A stretch of DNA of 64,000 bases from Varibaculum timonense_A (GCF_027694345.1 NZ_JAQEVU010000003.1:186001-250000); one strand, 5' to 3'. Positions 9,411 through 17,575 are shown, counted from the stretch's first letter. A program made the numbers and translations. Notes: a model not told the origin generated them from the sequence alone.

Positions 9411-10715
9411 CTACTCCCAGTTTTGGGGATTTCCAATCGCATAAAGGGGCACGTTTTCCATCCATTCTTGGCCACGAAAACCAGAGAGGCTAAAGCGCCG
9501 CAGCCGGGCGGCCTGCGGATAGCGTTCACTAAAGGCGCGCAGACTGCGCGAGCGCAGGTTTTCTTCCGCTTTAACTTCCAACGCATAAACTTGTCCAGAT
9601 CTTTGCACCAAAAAATCAATTTCACCGCGAGAATTCTCTGCCGACCAGTAATAGGCTGCGGATTCACCTTCGGTAATCAGCTGCTGGCAGACATATTGCT
9701 CGGTAAGCGCCCCTTTGAACTCGGTAAAAATCGCATTACCATCAATAATGCTGGCTGCATCCAAATCCGACATTGCCCCCAGCAGCCCCACATCTACCAG
9801 GAATAACTTGAACGCTAGCGAATCGTGATATCCAGCTAAAGGAATCCCTGGCTTCTTGATGCGTGAAACTTTGTGAGTGAGCCCTGCTTGGGTTAGCCAA
9901 GTAACCACTGAGCGGTAGTTCTTCGCCCTAGCCCCGTCTTTAATCTGCCCAAAAATGAACTTTTTGTTTTCTTTGCCCAGATGCACCGGAATGGAATGCC
10001 ACAATTCCAAAGCATTTTGGATATCTAAACCGGTAAGATGCTTGGACATATCCCGTTCATATCCTTGCAAGATATTGCGCTGCACTTCGCGAACTTCCGG
10101 GAAACTTTCGGTATGAACATAGGTGGCAACCGCCTCAGGCATCCCCCCGACGAAGTAATACTGGCGCAATAGTGATATCAGCTTGGAGGCGAAACTGCCT
10201 AGCAGGTCTTTATCGCCCTCATCGATTAGTTCGCGCAGCTTGTCGTTACCGGTGGCGTCCAAAAATTCTCGAAAACTTAACGGATAGAGATTCAGAGTAT
10301 TAACTTTCCCTACCGGATACCCACTGCCAGAGTGAAAAGTAATCCCCAGTAGGCATCCGGCCACTGCTAGCGCTTGCTGAGGTTCGTTTTCACAAAAGTA
10401 CTTGAGGGCGGTGAGCGCTAGCGGACACTCTTGAATTTCGTCTAGGATTATCAGGGTTTTCCCAGGCGCAATGGTTTCGCCAGTTTCGATTTCAAAGGCG
10501 CGGAGCAATCGTTTCGTATCAAAACCCACCTTGAACTGGGCGCTCATCCGGGGGTTATGGTCGAGATTAATGTAGGCAACGTTCTTGAAGTAGCGTTTGC
10601 CAAATTCGCGCAGTATCCACGTTTTCCCCACTTGGCGCGCACCGTTTAATATCAAAGGCTTGCGCCGAGACGATTCTTTCCAGGCGAGTAACTGATCCAT
10701 GAGGAACCGTTCCAC
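9411..10715 (-). CDS. AAA_14/DUF4143 family ATPase
   Basis: 434 residues. Walker A is ILNGARQVGKTW (about 22-33), Walker B is TLIILDEIQECP, then VAGCLLGI, a sensor-1-like position where most relatives have AGSxLG. The C-terminal half is a DUF4143 domain ending in a nuclease-like EIDFLVQRSGQVYALEVKAEE segment, which recalls PD-(D/E)XK folds. The cellular role of this widespread family is unknown. The start is GTG at 10713-10715, with AAAGGAGGGG just before it. The next 85 bp upstream hold a 32-bp-period repeat array, which suggests tight regulation, perhaps autoregulation. Confidence 0.85.
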   Translation of the reverse strand: MERFLMDQLLAWKESSRRKPLILNGARQVGKTWILREFGKRYFKNVAYINLDHNPRMSAQFKVGFDTKRLLRAFEIETGETIAPGKTLIILDEIQECPLALTALKYFCENEPQQALAVAGCLLGITFHSGSGYPVGKVNTLNLYPLSFREFLDATGNDKLRELIDEGDKDLLGSFASKLISLLRQYYFVGGMPEAVATYVHTESFPEVREVQRNILQGYERDMSKHLTGLDIQNALELWHSIPVHLGKENKKFIFGQIKDGARAKNYRSVVTWLTQAGLTHKVSRIKKPGIPLAGYHDSLAFKLFLVDVGLLGAMSDLDAASIIDGNAIFTEFKGALTEQYVCQQLITEGESAAYYWSAENSRGEIDFLVQRSGQVYALEVKAEENLRSRSLRAFSERYPQAARLRRFSLSGFRGQEWMENVPLYAIGNPQNWE

Positions 10716-10734
10716 GATGCCCCTCCTTTTAGGT

Positions 10735-10820
10735 TATGTCCTGATTTTAGCACAAATATGTGAAACTATGTCCTTAATTTGACACATTTATGCGAAAGTA
10801 TGTCCTTATTTTCGCATAAG
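10735..10820 (-). promoter_or_regulatory. operator-like array of three 32-bp-spaced repeats
   Basis: TATGTCCT followed by an AT-rich stretch begins at 10735, 10767 and 10799, exactly 32 bp apart. Around the second and third copies the flanks form inverted half-sites (TGTGAAA with TTTGACACA; TGCGAAA with TTTCGCA). The array starts 19 bp before the GTG of the minus-strand ATPase, overlapping where its promoter must be. Three-turn spacing puts copies on one helix face, as expected for cooperative binding. The binding protein is not known. Confidence 0.65.
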
Positions 10821-11047
10821 TTAGTTTTCCGCCAGTAGAAGCTACGGGAATTCATAGTTGAAAACTGCGGCAAGAGTATCGCCAAGACGGCAGGTTTCAA
10901 GCCGTCCGCTTGAGGTGCAACTTCATCACCAGGAGGTGGAAACTGGGTCTCCATTAGAGCTTTAATTCATGGTCAAAGCGAGTTGGGCATTGATGGTAAT
11001 GTCGCTATTGAACCATTAATCCTGTAGGACGAGGCGGGGAGAAATCC

Positions 11048-11278
11048 ATGGAACAGGCAGAACAACTGCTGGCAGGGCTAGGCGGAGCCGAGAATATTAT
11101 CGAGATTGAACCCTGCATCACCCGGTTGCGGATAGAGCTGAAAGACCCGCTAAAGCTAAATGAAGATATATTAGCGGATAGCGGAGTAAAAGGGGTGGTG
11201 AAAACCGGTCACATTATTCAACTAATCGTAGGCTCGGTCGCCGACAACCTGGCAGCCGACCTAGAAAAACTACGTTAA
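11048..11278 (+). CDS. stand-alone PTS glucose-type EIIB protein
   Basis: 76 residues matching a single PTS EIIB domain of the glucose/N-acetylglucosamine family. EPCITRLRIEL carries the phosphorylated Cys at 23, followed by GVKGVVKTGHIIQLIVGSVADNL, the conserved second half. It would pass phosphate from EIIA to a sugar bound in an EIIC. No EIIC or EIIA gene is adjacent, so it must pair with partners elsewhere or serve a regulatory role. Downstream, 12 bp away, is a HAD phosphatase gene, probably in the same transcript. Confidence 0.85.
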   Translation: MEQAEQLLAGLGGAENIIEIEPCITRLRIELKDPLKLNEDILADSGVKGVVKTGHIIQLIVGSVADNLAADLEKLR

Positions 11279-11290
11279 ACCGCGAGCGTT

Positions 11291-12061
11291 ATGCATCCTC
11301 TCGAAAATGATAGCCCCGCTAACGATTCCGGCACCCAAAACCCTCCCATCTCCCCTAACTCACCTAAAACCAAGGTCGCTACCTCCCCCGATAAAGACAG
11401 CACCCGCCCTGAAACCAGCAAAAACAGTTTTAGAGGGCTGCTGCTCGACCTAGACGGCACTTTAATCGACTCTGAACACACTCATCTGGCCGCCTATAGG
11501 CGAATGTTTAAAGCCAAAGGCTGGCAGGTAGCAGAAGCTGAACTGGATATTTTCAAAGGGCGTCCCGGCCCGGAAGTATTTCAAAATGAACCCGGTCCTT
11601 GGAGAGGTCTCGACCCCGAAACACTAGGTTTAGAAGCCCGCTCCTATGTTGATATCCAGCGCGACCCTCCCCGTATCTTTGCTGGAGCCCGCAAAATCAT
11701 GCAGCTAAACGTCCCGAAATGTCTAGTTACTTCCGCGTGGCGCACCTGGGCAATTTTAGCCTCCCAAATGCTCCATTCTCCCGCTGATTTGAAAATCGTC
11801 ACTCAGGAAGATATTAGCAACGGTAAACCGCACCCAGAACCCTATCTTTTAGGGGCAGCCACCCTGAACCTATCTGCGTCCTCGTGCATAGTAATAGAGG
11901 ACACCGTTAGCGGAATCTGTTCAGCCCGCCGGGCCGGAGTCGGTAAAATCTATGCGGTAGCTACCAGCCAATCTCCGAATGACCTGCTAGAGGCAGGGGC
12001 TAATAGAGTTACCCACAGTTTAGAAGAACTGCTCCCCTATTTTCCGAAAAGCTGGAGGTGA
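11291..12061 (+). CDS. HAD-superfamily phosphatase (beta-phosphoglucomutase-like)
   Basis: 256 residues. HAD motif I is LLLDLDGTLIDSE (about 50-62) with the nucleophile and acid Asp, motif II is VTSAW, motif III Lys is in NGKPHPEPY, and motif IV is VIEDTVSG. The cap is the small helical type. The first 48 residues are rich in Ser, Pro, Asn and Lys and look disordered; they are not part of the fold, and no internal start with a ribosome site avoids them clearly. Adjacency to a PTS EIIB suggests a sugar phosphate substrate, which is inference. Confidence 0.82.
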   Translation: MHPLENDSPANDSGTQNPPISPNSPKTKVATSPDKDSTRPETSKNSFRGLLLDLDGTLIDSEHTHLAAYRRMFKAKGWQVAEAELDIFKGRPGPEVFQNEPGPWRGLDPETLGLEARSYVDIQRDPPRIFAGARKIMQLNVPKCLVTSAWRTWAILASQMLHSPADLKIVTQEDISNGKPHPEPYLLGAATLNLSASSCIVIEDTVSGICSARRAGVGKIYAVATSQSPNDLLEAGANRVTHSLEELLPYFPKSWR

Positions 12062-12111
12062 GCATTTTCTAGACCGCTCAGTTCCGCACCAGTGCTTGAT
12101 TAAACGCTTGA

Positions 12112-14289
12112 TTAAACGGGATGAACCTGGGCTTCCAGCATTTCTAGCAGCTGATTAGCGAAGCAATCAGCGGTAATTTCTTCTAAGAATTTGGTTTTCC
12201 CGTCCTCGTCGCGCAGCGGAACACACCAGTTCGGGTATTCAAACTCTGTTCCCGGCTGATTTTGGGTTTGCTGCTCCTTGACCGCATCCGCCAAAGTCAG
12301 CACTAACAGGCGCGAGGGAGTAGCGGCAATATAACGGTAAAGAGCCTTAATAATCTCGCCCATGTCCTGCTCATCTTCGGCTAGACCAGCATATTCGATT
12401 AGGGCGCGGCGTACCGCTCCAAAAACTCGTTCCTGATTAGCTTCCGCCTCTTCGCGAGAAGAATCCAACAAATCTAAGGATTCCCGTACCCGCAGGTCTT
12501 CCCCCGTAAGATAGCCAGCTACTGGCGGCATATCGTGGGTATTCACTGCCGCCAGTTGTTCTCGGCGATAATCGGCAGGTGGAACCAAATGGTCGGGAGC
12601 ATCGAATTCAAAGAACAGTACCCCGGTGCCTAAAATCCCCCGATAGCGCAGGTAGTCGCGTACCCAGGGTTCTACTGTACCTAAATCTTCTCCCACAATA
12701 ACCAGGTGGTGACGGTAAGCCTCTAGCAGCAGCACCCCCACCATCGCTTGATGGTTATAGCGTACATAGGTGCCATCTTTGGGGAGCATCCCATCTGGAA
12801 TCCACCATAGGCGCAGCAGTCCCATCACGTGGTCGATACGAAGTGCACCCCCCATTTTTGCGGCAGCAGCCACCATGCGACGCAAAGGCTCATAGGCTTG
12901 CTGTTCGAGGCGATCGGGACGCCACGGCGGCTGCGACCAATTCTGACCTAACTGGTTATACATATCCGCCGGAGCACCCACTGATATCCCTTTGGCGTAC
13001 ACATCTGTGTCACTCCAATGATCAGCACCAAGCTGGTGGGTTCCCACCGCCAAATCGTGCATTACCCCAATCTTCATGCCGGATTCGATAGCTGTTTCAT
13101 GGGCTTGACGTAGCTGCCCGTAGCAAATCCATTGCAACCATTTATAGAACTCACGGCGCTCGCCCAGCTCATGATTAGCTTTTTCAAGTTGTTCTGCGCT
13201 AGGGTTTTGCCACTTTTCGGGCAGATTAAGTCCGTATTTTTCAGTTAGGGCGCACCAGGTAGCGAACTGCTCTAACGCAGTGCCCTGTTCGGAAACAAAA
13301 CCTTGATAGTTTTCTTCTCGCTCTTCGGATAGTGGAACCTGATAGATAATTTCTAGGGCTTGCAATTTACTTGCCCAAACCGGGTTACGTTTAATCAAAT
13401 CACCACTGAAGAAAGCGGCACTAACGTCAGAGTTGCCGGGTATAGCTTCTGAATCTTGTTCACCGAGACTAAGCTGGGCTGCTTGCCGGAGCTGCTCAAT
13501 CTTTTGTCGGTTCGTACTTGAAAGAAGTTTAGACTCTTTTATCGCATCGGGGCGAATATAAATCGGATTCCAAAAACGCCTGGAACAGGGAAGGTAAGGT
13601 GAGTTTTCCAGGGGAAAGGTCACTTGGGAAGCATGTACCGGGTTAATCAACAAGAAATCTGCACCCTTTGCAGCTGCCCATTGACAGGTTTTAGCCAAGT
13701 CAGCGGCATCACCTATTCCCCAGGATTCCCGAGAGGGAGTGGCGTAAAACTGGCTCATCACTCCCCAGGCGCGTCCTTGCCGCAAATCCGGCAAAATCAA
13801 GCGTGCCGGAGTTACCGCCACTGGGCAGGCATAGGTACGCTCATCTCCCTCTATTTGCGCCGTCAGTCGATGCCAACCCAGAGGTTGCCCGGGAGGAATA
13901 TCGAATGTAGCTTCACCGGTTAGCACCCCGTTAATATCCCGCGGAGGAACTAGCACGTCCATTTGGGGAAGCTGCCAAGACCCGCCCTCCTCAAAATGTA
14001 ACGTCAAAGTTACGGCTTTACCATGCGGAACGTGTACCCGAATCCAATAGTGATCATCGTTGCGGGTAACTATAGATTCGGGGAGGACGCGATGCCAGGG
14101 ACGTTCCTCTGCCAGGTTCAAGGAAGCAGCTATCTGGGTAGGCGTTTCAGCAGCTACATCCATTGATTTGAGTACCGCGCGCAAAGTTTCATCCGAGACA
14201 AAGCGATGAACGCCGGCATAGTCCCAATAGTCAAGTGCAATACCGTAAGCACTTGCCAGCCGTTTTAGGGAGTCTTGTTCCTCGCTCAT
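12112..14289 (-). CDS. malQ: 4-alpha-glucanotransferase (GH77 amylomaltase)
   Basis: 725 residues, the long actinobacterial/E. coli-type form with an N-terminal accessory domain (about 1-150). The GH77 core shows GVMSQFYATPSRESWGIGD, then MHDLAVGTHQLGADHW, ALRIDHVMGLLRLWWIP (with the catalytic Asp nucleophile in this block), IVGEDLGTV (acid/base Glu) and AAVNTHDMPPVAGY. It disproportionates maltodextrins in the cytoplasm. A 12-bp tandem duplication (12094-12117) covers the stop codon and repeats it just downstream. A ribosome site precedes the ATG. Confidence 0.96.
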   Translation of the reverse strand: MSEEQDSLKRLASAYGIALDYWDYAGVHRFVSDETLRAVLKSMDVAAETPTQIAASLNLAEERPWHRVLPESIVTRNDDHYWIRVHVPHGKAVTLTLHFEEGGSWQLPQMDVLVPPRDINGVLTGEATFDIPPGQPLGWHRLTAQIEGDERTYACPVAVTPARLILPDLRQGRAWGVMSQFYATPSRESWGIGDAADLAKTCQWAAAKGADFLLINPVHASQVTFPLENSPYLPCSRRFWNPIYIRPDAIKESKLLSSTNRQKIEQLRQAAQLSLGEQDSEAIPGNSDVSAAFFSGDLIKRNPVWASKLQALEIIYQVPLSEEREENYQGFVSEQGTALEQFATWCALTEKYGLNLPEKWQNPSAEQLEKANHELGERREFYKWLQWICYGQLRQAHETAIESGMKIGVMHDLAVGTHQLGADHWSDTDVYAKGISVGAPADMYNQLGQNWSQPPWRPDRLEQQAYEPLRRMVAAAAKMGGALRIDHVMGLLRLWWIPDGMLPKDGTYVRYNHQAMVGVLLLEAYRHHLVIVGEDLGTVEPWVRDYLRYRGILGTGVLFFEFDAPDHLVPPADYRREQLAAVNTHDMPPVAGYLTGEDLRVRESLDLLDSSREEAEANQERVFGAVRRALIEYAGLAEDEQDMGEIIKALYRYIAATPSRLLVLTLADAVKEQQTQNQPGTEFEYPNWCVPLRDEDGKTKFLEEITADCFANQLLEMLEAQVHPV

Positions 14290-14349
14290 TTTGGATTCCC
14301 GTCCTTAGCTCACGAAATAATACGCCTTTAATATACCGCTTTATGTTGG

Positions 14350-16032
14350 TTAGGCGCGGCGTAATCGGCGGTGAGTTACCCGATGAGGACGAGCTGCCTC
14401 TGCCCCCAGGCGATCCACCTTGTTCTTTTCATAGGATTCAAAGTTTCCCTCGAACCAATACCAGTTTGCCGGGTCATCTTCTGTGCCCTCCCAGGCCAGA
14501 ATATGGGTGGCAACCCGGTCAAGGAACCAGCGATCGTGAGTGATTACCACTGCACACCCCGGGAACTCTAGCAGCGCATTTTCCAGGCTGGCTAAAGTTT
14601 CCACATCGAGATCATTGGTCGGCTCGTCCAAGAGCAACAGGTTTCCACCCTGCTTTAGGGTAAGCGCCAGGTTTAACCGGTTGCGTTCCCCACCAGAGAG
14701 CACTCCCGCCGGTTTTTGCTGGTCAGCACCTTTAAATCCAAAGGAAGCCACATAGGCGCGGGACGGAATGGTTACTCCCCCCACATCTAGAAAATCCAGT
14801 CCATCGGATACTACTTCCCAAAGGCTCTTATCAGGGTCAATTCCGGCGCGGTTCTGATCGACGTAACTGACTTTCACAGTTTCCCCGATATCAAGAGTTC
14901 CCGAATCGAGTTCTTCTAGCCCCACAATTGTCTTAAACAGAGTGGTTTTACCCACCCCGTTCGGACCGATAATCCCCACGATTCCGTTCGGGGGTAAGTT
15001 AAACGAGAGGTCTTTGATTAACTGGCGATCCCCAAAACCTTTACACAGGTTCTCGGCGCGCAAAACCACGGTTCCCAGGCGCGGCCCTGGCGGAATCTGA
15101 ATCTCTTCAAAGTCCAGTTTCTTGGTGCGCTTGGCCTCTGCCTGCATTTCTTCGTAGCGCTGCAAACGTGCCTTGGATTTGGCTTGCCGTCCCTTAGCTG
15201 AAGACCGCACCCACTGCAGTTCCTCTTTCAGACGTTTAGCAAGCTTTGCGTCCTTACGCCCCTGGATTTCCAGGCGTTCGCGCTTCTTTTCCAAATAGGT
15301 CGAATAGTTACCTTCGTAAGGATATAAACGCCCGCGATCAACTTCCGCAATCCATTCTGCCACGTGATCTAGGAAATAACGGTCGTGGGTAATCGCGATA
15401 ACTGCTCCCTTATAAGAGTGCAGATGCTTTTCTAGCCACAGGATGGATTCGGCATCCAAATGGTTAGTAGGTTCATCAAGGAGCAGCAGGTCAGGAGCTT
15501 TTAATAGCAGCTGACAGAGGGCGACCCGGCGGCGCTCCCCACCGGAAAGCACCGACACCGGTGTCTCCGGGGGTGGACAGCGCAAGGCATCCATTGCCTG
15601 TTCTAATTGAGAATCCACATCCCAACCGTCGGCAGCGTCAATCTCAGCTTGCAGAGTCCCCATTTCTTCCATTAGGGCATCAAAATCGGCATCCGGATCG
15701 GCCATTAACGCAGATATCTCGTTAAAACGATCGAGTTTGGCTTTTAGCGGACCTACTCCTTGCTCCACGTTTTCTTTAACCGTGAGATTGTCGTCAAGCA
15801 CAGGCTCTTGCATCAAAATCCCCACGGTATAGCCAGGACTTAGACGTGCCTCTCCATTGGAAGGCTCATCTAGACCTGCCATAATCTTAAGGATTGAAGA
15901 TTTGCCGGCTCCGTTAGGACCAACCATGCCGATTTTGGCTCCCGGAAGGAAAGCCATTGTCACATCATCTAAAATCACCTTGTCACCAAGGGATTTACGG
16001 GTGTGAATCATTTGGTAAATGAACTCTGCCAC
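14350..16032 (-). CDS. ettA: energy-dependent translational throttle protein (ABC-F ATPase)
   Basis: About 560 residues with two ABC ATPase domains: Walker A GPNGAGKSS and GPNGVGKTT, signatures LSGGERRR and LSGGERNR, and two LLLDEPTNxLD Walker B blocks. There are no membrane segments, and the linker between the domains (ARLQRYEEMQAE) plus an arm insertion in domain 1 fit EttA, which binds the ribosomal E site and gates translation according to energy charge. The family starts MAEFIY, which places the start at the GTG at 16030-16032; a GTG three codons upstream (16041) is possible. Confidence 0.95.
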   Translation of the reverse strand: MAEFIYQMIHTRKSLGDKVILDDVTMAFLPGAKIGMVGPNGAGKSSILKIMAGLDEPSNGEARLSPGYTVGILMQEPVLDDNLTVKENVEQGVGPLKAKLDRFNEISALMADPDADFDALMEEMGTLQAEIDAADGWDVDSQLEQAMDALRCPPPETPVSVLSGGERRRVALCQLLLKAPDLLLLDEPTNHLDAESILWLEKHLHSYKGAVIAITHDRYFLDHVAEWIAEVDRGRLYPYEGNYSTYLEKKRERLEIQGRKDAKLAKRLKEELQWVRSSAKGRQAKSKARLQRYEEMQAEAKRTKKLDFEEIQIPPGPRLGTVVLRAENLCKGFGDRQLIKDLSFNLPPNGIVGIIGPNGVGKTTLFKTIVGLEELDSGTLDIGETVKVSYVDQNRAGIDPDKSLWEVVSDGLDFLDVGGVTIPSRAYVASFGFKGADQQKPAGVLSGGERNRLNLALTLKQGGNLLLLDEPTNDLDVETLASLENALLEFPGCAVVITHDRWFLDRVATHILAWEGTEDDPANWYWFEGNFESYEKNKVDRLGAEAARPHRVTHRRLRRA

Positions 16033-16126
16033 TGCTGCCACTTTCTGCCAGACGGTATGTTTGTAATACCCAGAATAGTGGACTTAAAAACGCAAAGCGA
16101 ACCTCCTTAGATTTGGTTCAGGTGTC

Positions 16127-16756
16127 TTAGGCCGCTTGACCGTTAAAAGTGGTTTCGAGTATATATTCGCCGTTCGGATCCAAACTGCTCTCCTGTTGCG
16201 AGGACGAATCATAGGTTTCAGCAGATGGGTTTCCTTCTTGCAGAGGGGATTCGTTGGTAATTTCCCCAGTTTCATGATCAAGTCTCTCTTGGGGTGATAG
16301 CTCGAATTCGCCCTCTGGGTCTGCAAGTGAGGAAGCGGTATCAGACGGGGCAGAACCGAGGTTTCCCCGTTTGGGAAGCGCACCCACCATCCGCACAAAA
16401 TTAGATTCCCCTAAAGTGAGATCGTGCCCCAAAGATGAGGCGGTCAGCTCTAGCCCATAGTGGGTTACGCTGTCTTTATCTTCCCATTTACTGCGGATTA
16501 GGCGTCCGGAAGCAATAATTGGGTCCCCAATTTTTATAGAGCGGGAAACATAGTGCGCTCCCCAGCCCCAAACTTTTATCCGAACTGTTAAGGATTCTCC
16601 CTTTTGCCAGTTACCGTGATTATCGCGGTAATAGGGGGTATGCATCACCCGGAAAGTACTTAGCGCTTTTTCGGGTTTAGCGGGGTCAGGACGGTGAAAT
16701 GTGGGGGCGGTTGCCACCCAGCCGGTAAAGGTAACCTCGATATTTGATTTACTCAT
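16127..16756 (-). CDS. ssb: single-stranded DNA-binding protein
   Basis: 209 residues. The N-terminal OB fold (about 1-110) shows VTFTGWVATAPTF, ALSTFRVMHT, LTVRIKVWGWGAHYVSRSIKIGDPIIASGRL and a DKDSVTHYGLELTASSLGHDL segment. A long acidic, Gln/Ser-rich tail follows. The tail does not end in the DDDIPF-like tip used by the main replicative SSB, so this is probably a second, actinobacterial SsbB-type protein. A strong AGGAGG ribosome site precedes the ATG. It reads away from the tRNA-Arg gene that holds the prophage. Confidence 0.88.
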   Translation of the reverse strand: MSKSNIEVTFTGWVATAPTFHRPDPAKPEKALSTFRVMHTPYYRDNHGNWQKGESLTVRIKVWGWGAHYVSRSIKIGDPIIASGRLIRSKWEDKDSVTHYGLELTASSLGHDLTLGESNFVRMVGALPKRGNLGSAPSDTASSLADPEGEFELSPQERLDHETGEITNESPLQEGNPSAETYDSSSQQESSLDPNGEYILETTFNGQAA

Positions 16757-16911
16757 TTTTCCTCCTAGTGTTGGTTACCTCACCATGTTGCAAAGTTTCC
16801 CCGAGATTTTCTAAAAACAAAACTCTCTCACCAGGAAAAAGTGGGATTATCTCCCCTTGGGGACACGGAATTAGCTCGCGGCGATTTTCCCTATAGACTA
16901 AGAAACGGTCA

Positions 16912-16987
16912 GCCCCCGTAGCTCAAAGGATAGAGCAAGGGCCTTCTAATCCCGAGGTTGCAGGTTCGATTCCTGTCGGGGGCGCCA
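16912..16987 (+). tRNA. tRNA-Arg (anticodon UCU), prophage insertion site
   Basis: Acceptor strands GCCCCCG and CGGGGGC pair fully, with discriminator G and an encoded CCA. The D stem is GCTC/GAGC, and the T arm is GCAGG-TTCGATT-CCTGT. The anticodon loop CTTCTAA gives UCU, reading AGA/AGG. The anticodon stem has three G-C pairs in the middle, but positions 31-39 (C-U) and 27-43 (A-G) do not pair. The gene remains intact after insertion because the prophage carries an identical 3' half. Confidence 0.9.
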
Positions 16988-17215
16988 AACATCGCCTAAC
17001 ATGGGCTTCATCAAATCCCAGGGCGTAGTATCAAAGACCGAAGCCACGCTATCAAGCTCCTGAATCTTCCAGCCGCGCTTACCGCGCTGCTTGTCGCTAA
17101 TTGCGGTAGGAGTTAGATTTAGAACCTGCGCTAGCTCAGTGTTGTTAAGATTTTTCCGCGCCTGGAGTAGTCGGATATTCATGCGAAGAATTTCAGGGCT
17201 GGTCAAAGTTTCCAT
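16946..17215 (-). CDS. phage repressor-like HTH protein, C-terminus encoded by attL
   Basis: 89 residues in the prophage. Residues about 12-70 form an XRE-like helix-turn-helix (NTELAQVLNLTPTAISDKQRGKRG). The last 12 residues (RPRQESNLQPRD) are encoded by the antisense of the tRNA 3' half. The stop TAG at 16946-16948 depends on host base 16946. In the excised phage that base is G on the plus strand, so TAG becomes TAC and the frame adds YKALGMRWINSFF before a TAA at 34172-34174, giving 102 residues. No ribosome site precedes the ATG, but an AT-rich -10-like stretch lies just before it, so the mRNA may be leaderless. It is divergent from the cro-like gene. Repressor function is inferred from position and architecture. 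Confidence 0.85.
   Translation of the reverse strand: METLTSPEILRMNIRLLQARKNLNNTELAQVLNLTPTAISDKQRGKRGWKIQELDSVASVFDTTPWDLMKPMLGDVWRPRQESNLQPRD
16947..16988 (+). repeat. attL core (3' half of tRNA-Arg)
   Basis: These 42 bp are identical to 34212-34253. Including one mismatch (C at 16946, G at 34211) the similarity extends leftward to 16941. The core runs from the anticodon loop through the encoded CCA. The minus strand of the core also encodes the last residues of the prophage repressor-like protein, and the first host base outside it completes that gene's stop codon. Confidence 0.95.
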
Positions 17216-17313
17216 ATCGTTAATTTATCGCAATTCCGGCTAGAGGTAAACAAAATGCTAACTAATTAACCATTTCCGCTATATGTGACCCCAAGCACAC
17301 TTTGCCGTAAAAA

Positions 17314-17364
17314 TAGCGTTTCGCTAATAATCTTTAGCGTTTCGCTATATTCTTAGCGTTATGC
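17314..17364. promoter_or_regulatory. rep/cro operator array and divergent promoters
   Basis: The 13-bp palindrome TAGCGTTTCGCTA occurs at 17314-17326 and again at 17335-17347, 21 bp apart, and a half-site TAGCGTTATGC starts at 17354 and overlaps the cro start codon. TATATT at about 17346-17351 would serve as a -10 placing the transcript start at or near the cro ATG. Further TTAGCG words lie inside cro. Two-turn spacing suits two dimeric HTH proteins competing for these sites. Confidence 0.7.
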
Positions 17365-17573
17365 AAAATTTAAACCGCCGTATTTCTAGTCTAATCCTCA
17401 AGCAGGTTAAATCCCGGAATTTAAAGCAAAACATTTTAGCGGAGATTCTTAGCGTCACTCCGGCGTGTATCAGCGGAAAAATTAGCGGCTCTAGGTCTTG
17501 GAAAGTCTCTGACTTGCAGTTATTGGCTAATGCGGGTTTTGATTTTTCGGATTTGTTTACGAGGGAGGTGTAG
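17361..17573 (+). CDS. Cro-like HTH protein
   Basis: 70 residues, nearly all of it one helix-turn-helix domain (LKQNILAEILSVTPACISGKISGSRSWKVSDLQLLANAG). It resembles the divergent repressor-like protein in the turn region (LTPTAIS versus VTPACIS, RGW versus RSW), so the two probably share ancestry and operators. It has no ribosome site, and the start codon sits inside the third operator half-site, which suggests a leaderless transcript. By position it is the first early lytic gene. Confidence 0.8.
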   Translation: MQNLNRRISSLILKQVKSRNLKQNILAEILSVTPACISGKISGSRSWKVSDLQLLANAGFDFSDLFTREV

Positions 17574-17575
17574 CT

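Noticed and set aside
9357..9806. 149-codon plus-strand ORF opposite the DUF4143 gene
   Set aside because: Antisense to a well-supported ATPase; no recognisable protein pattern.
10766..10954. 62-codon minus-strand ORF across the operator array
   Set aside because: It contains the 32-bp repeats, has no ribosome site and no protein-like pattern.
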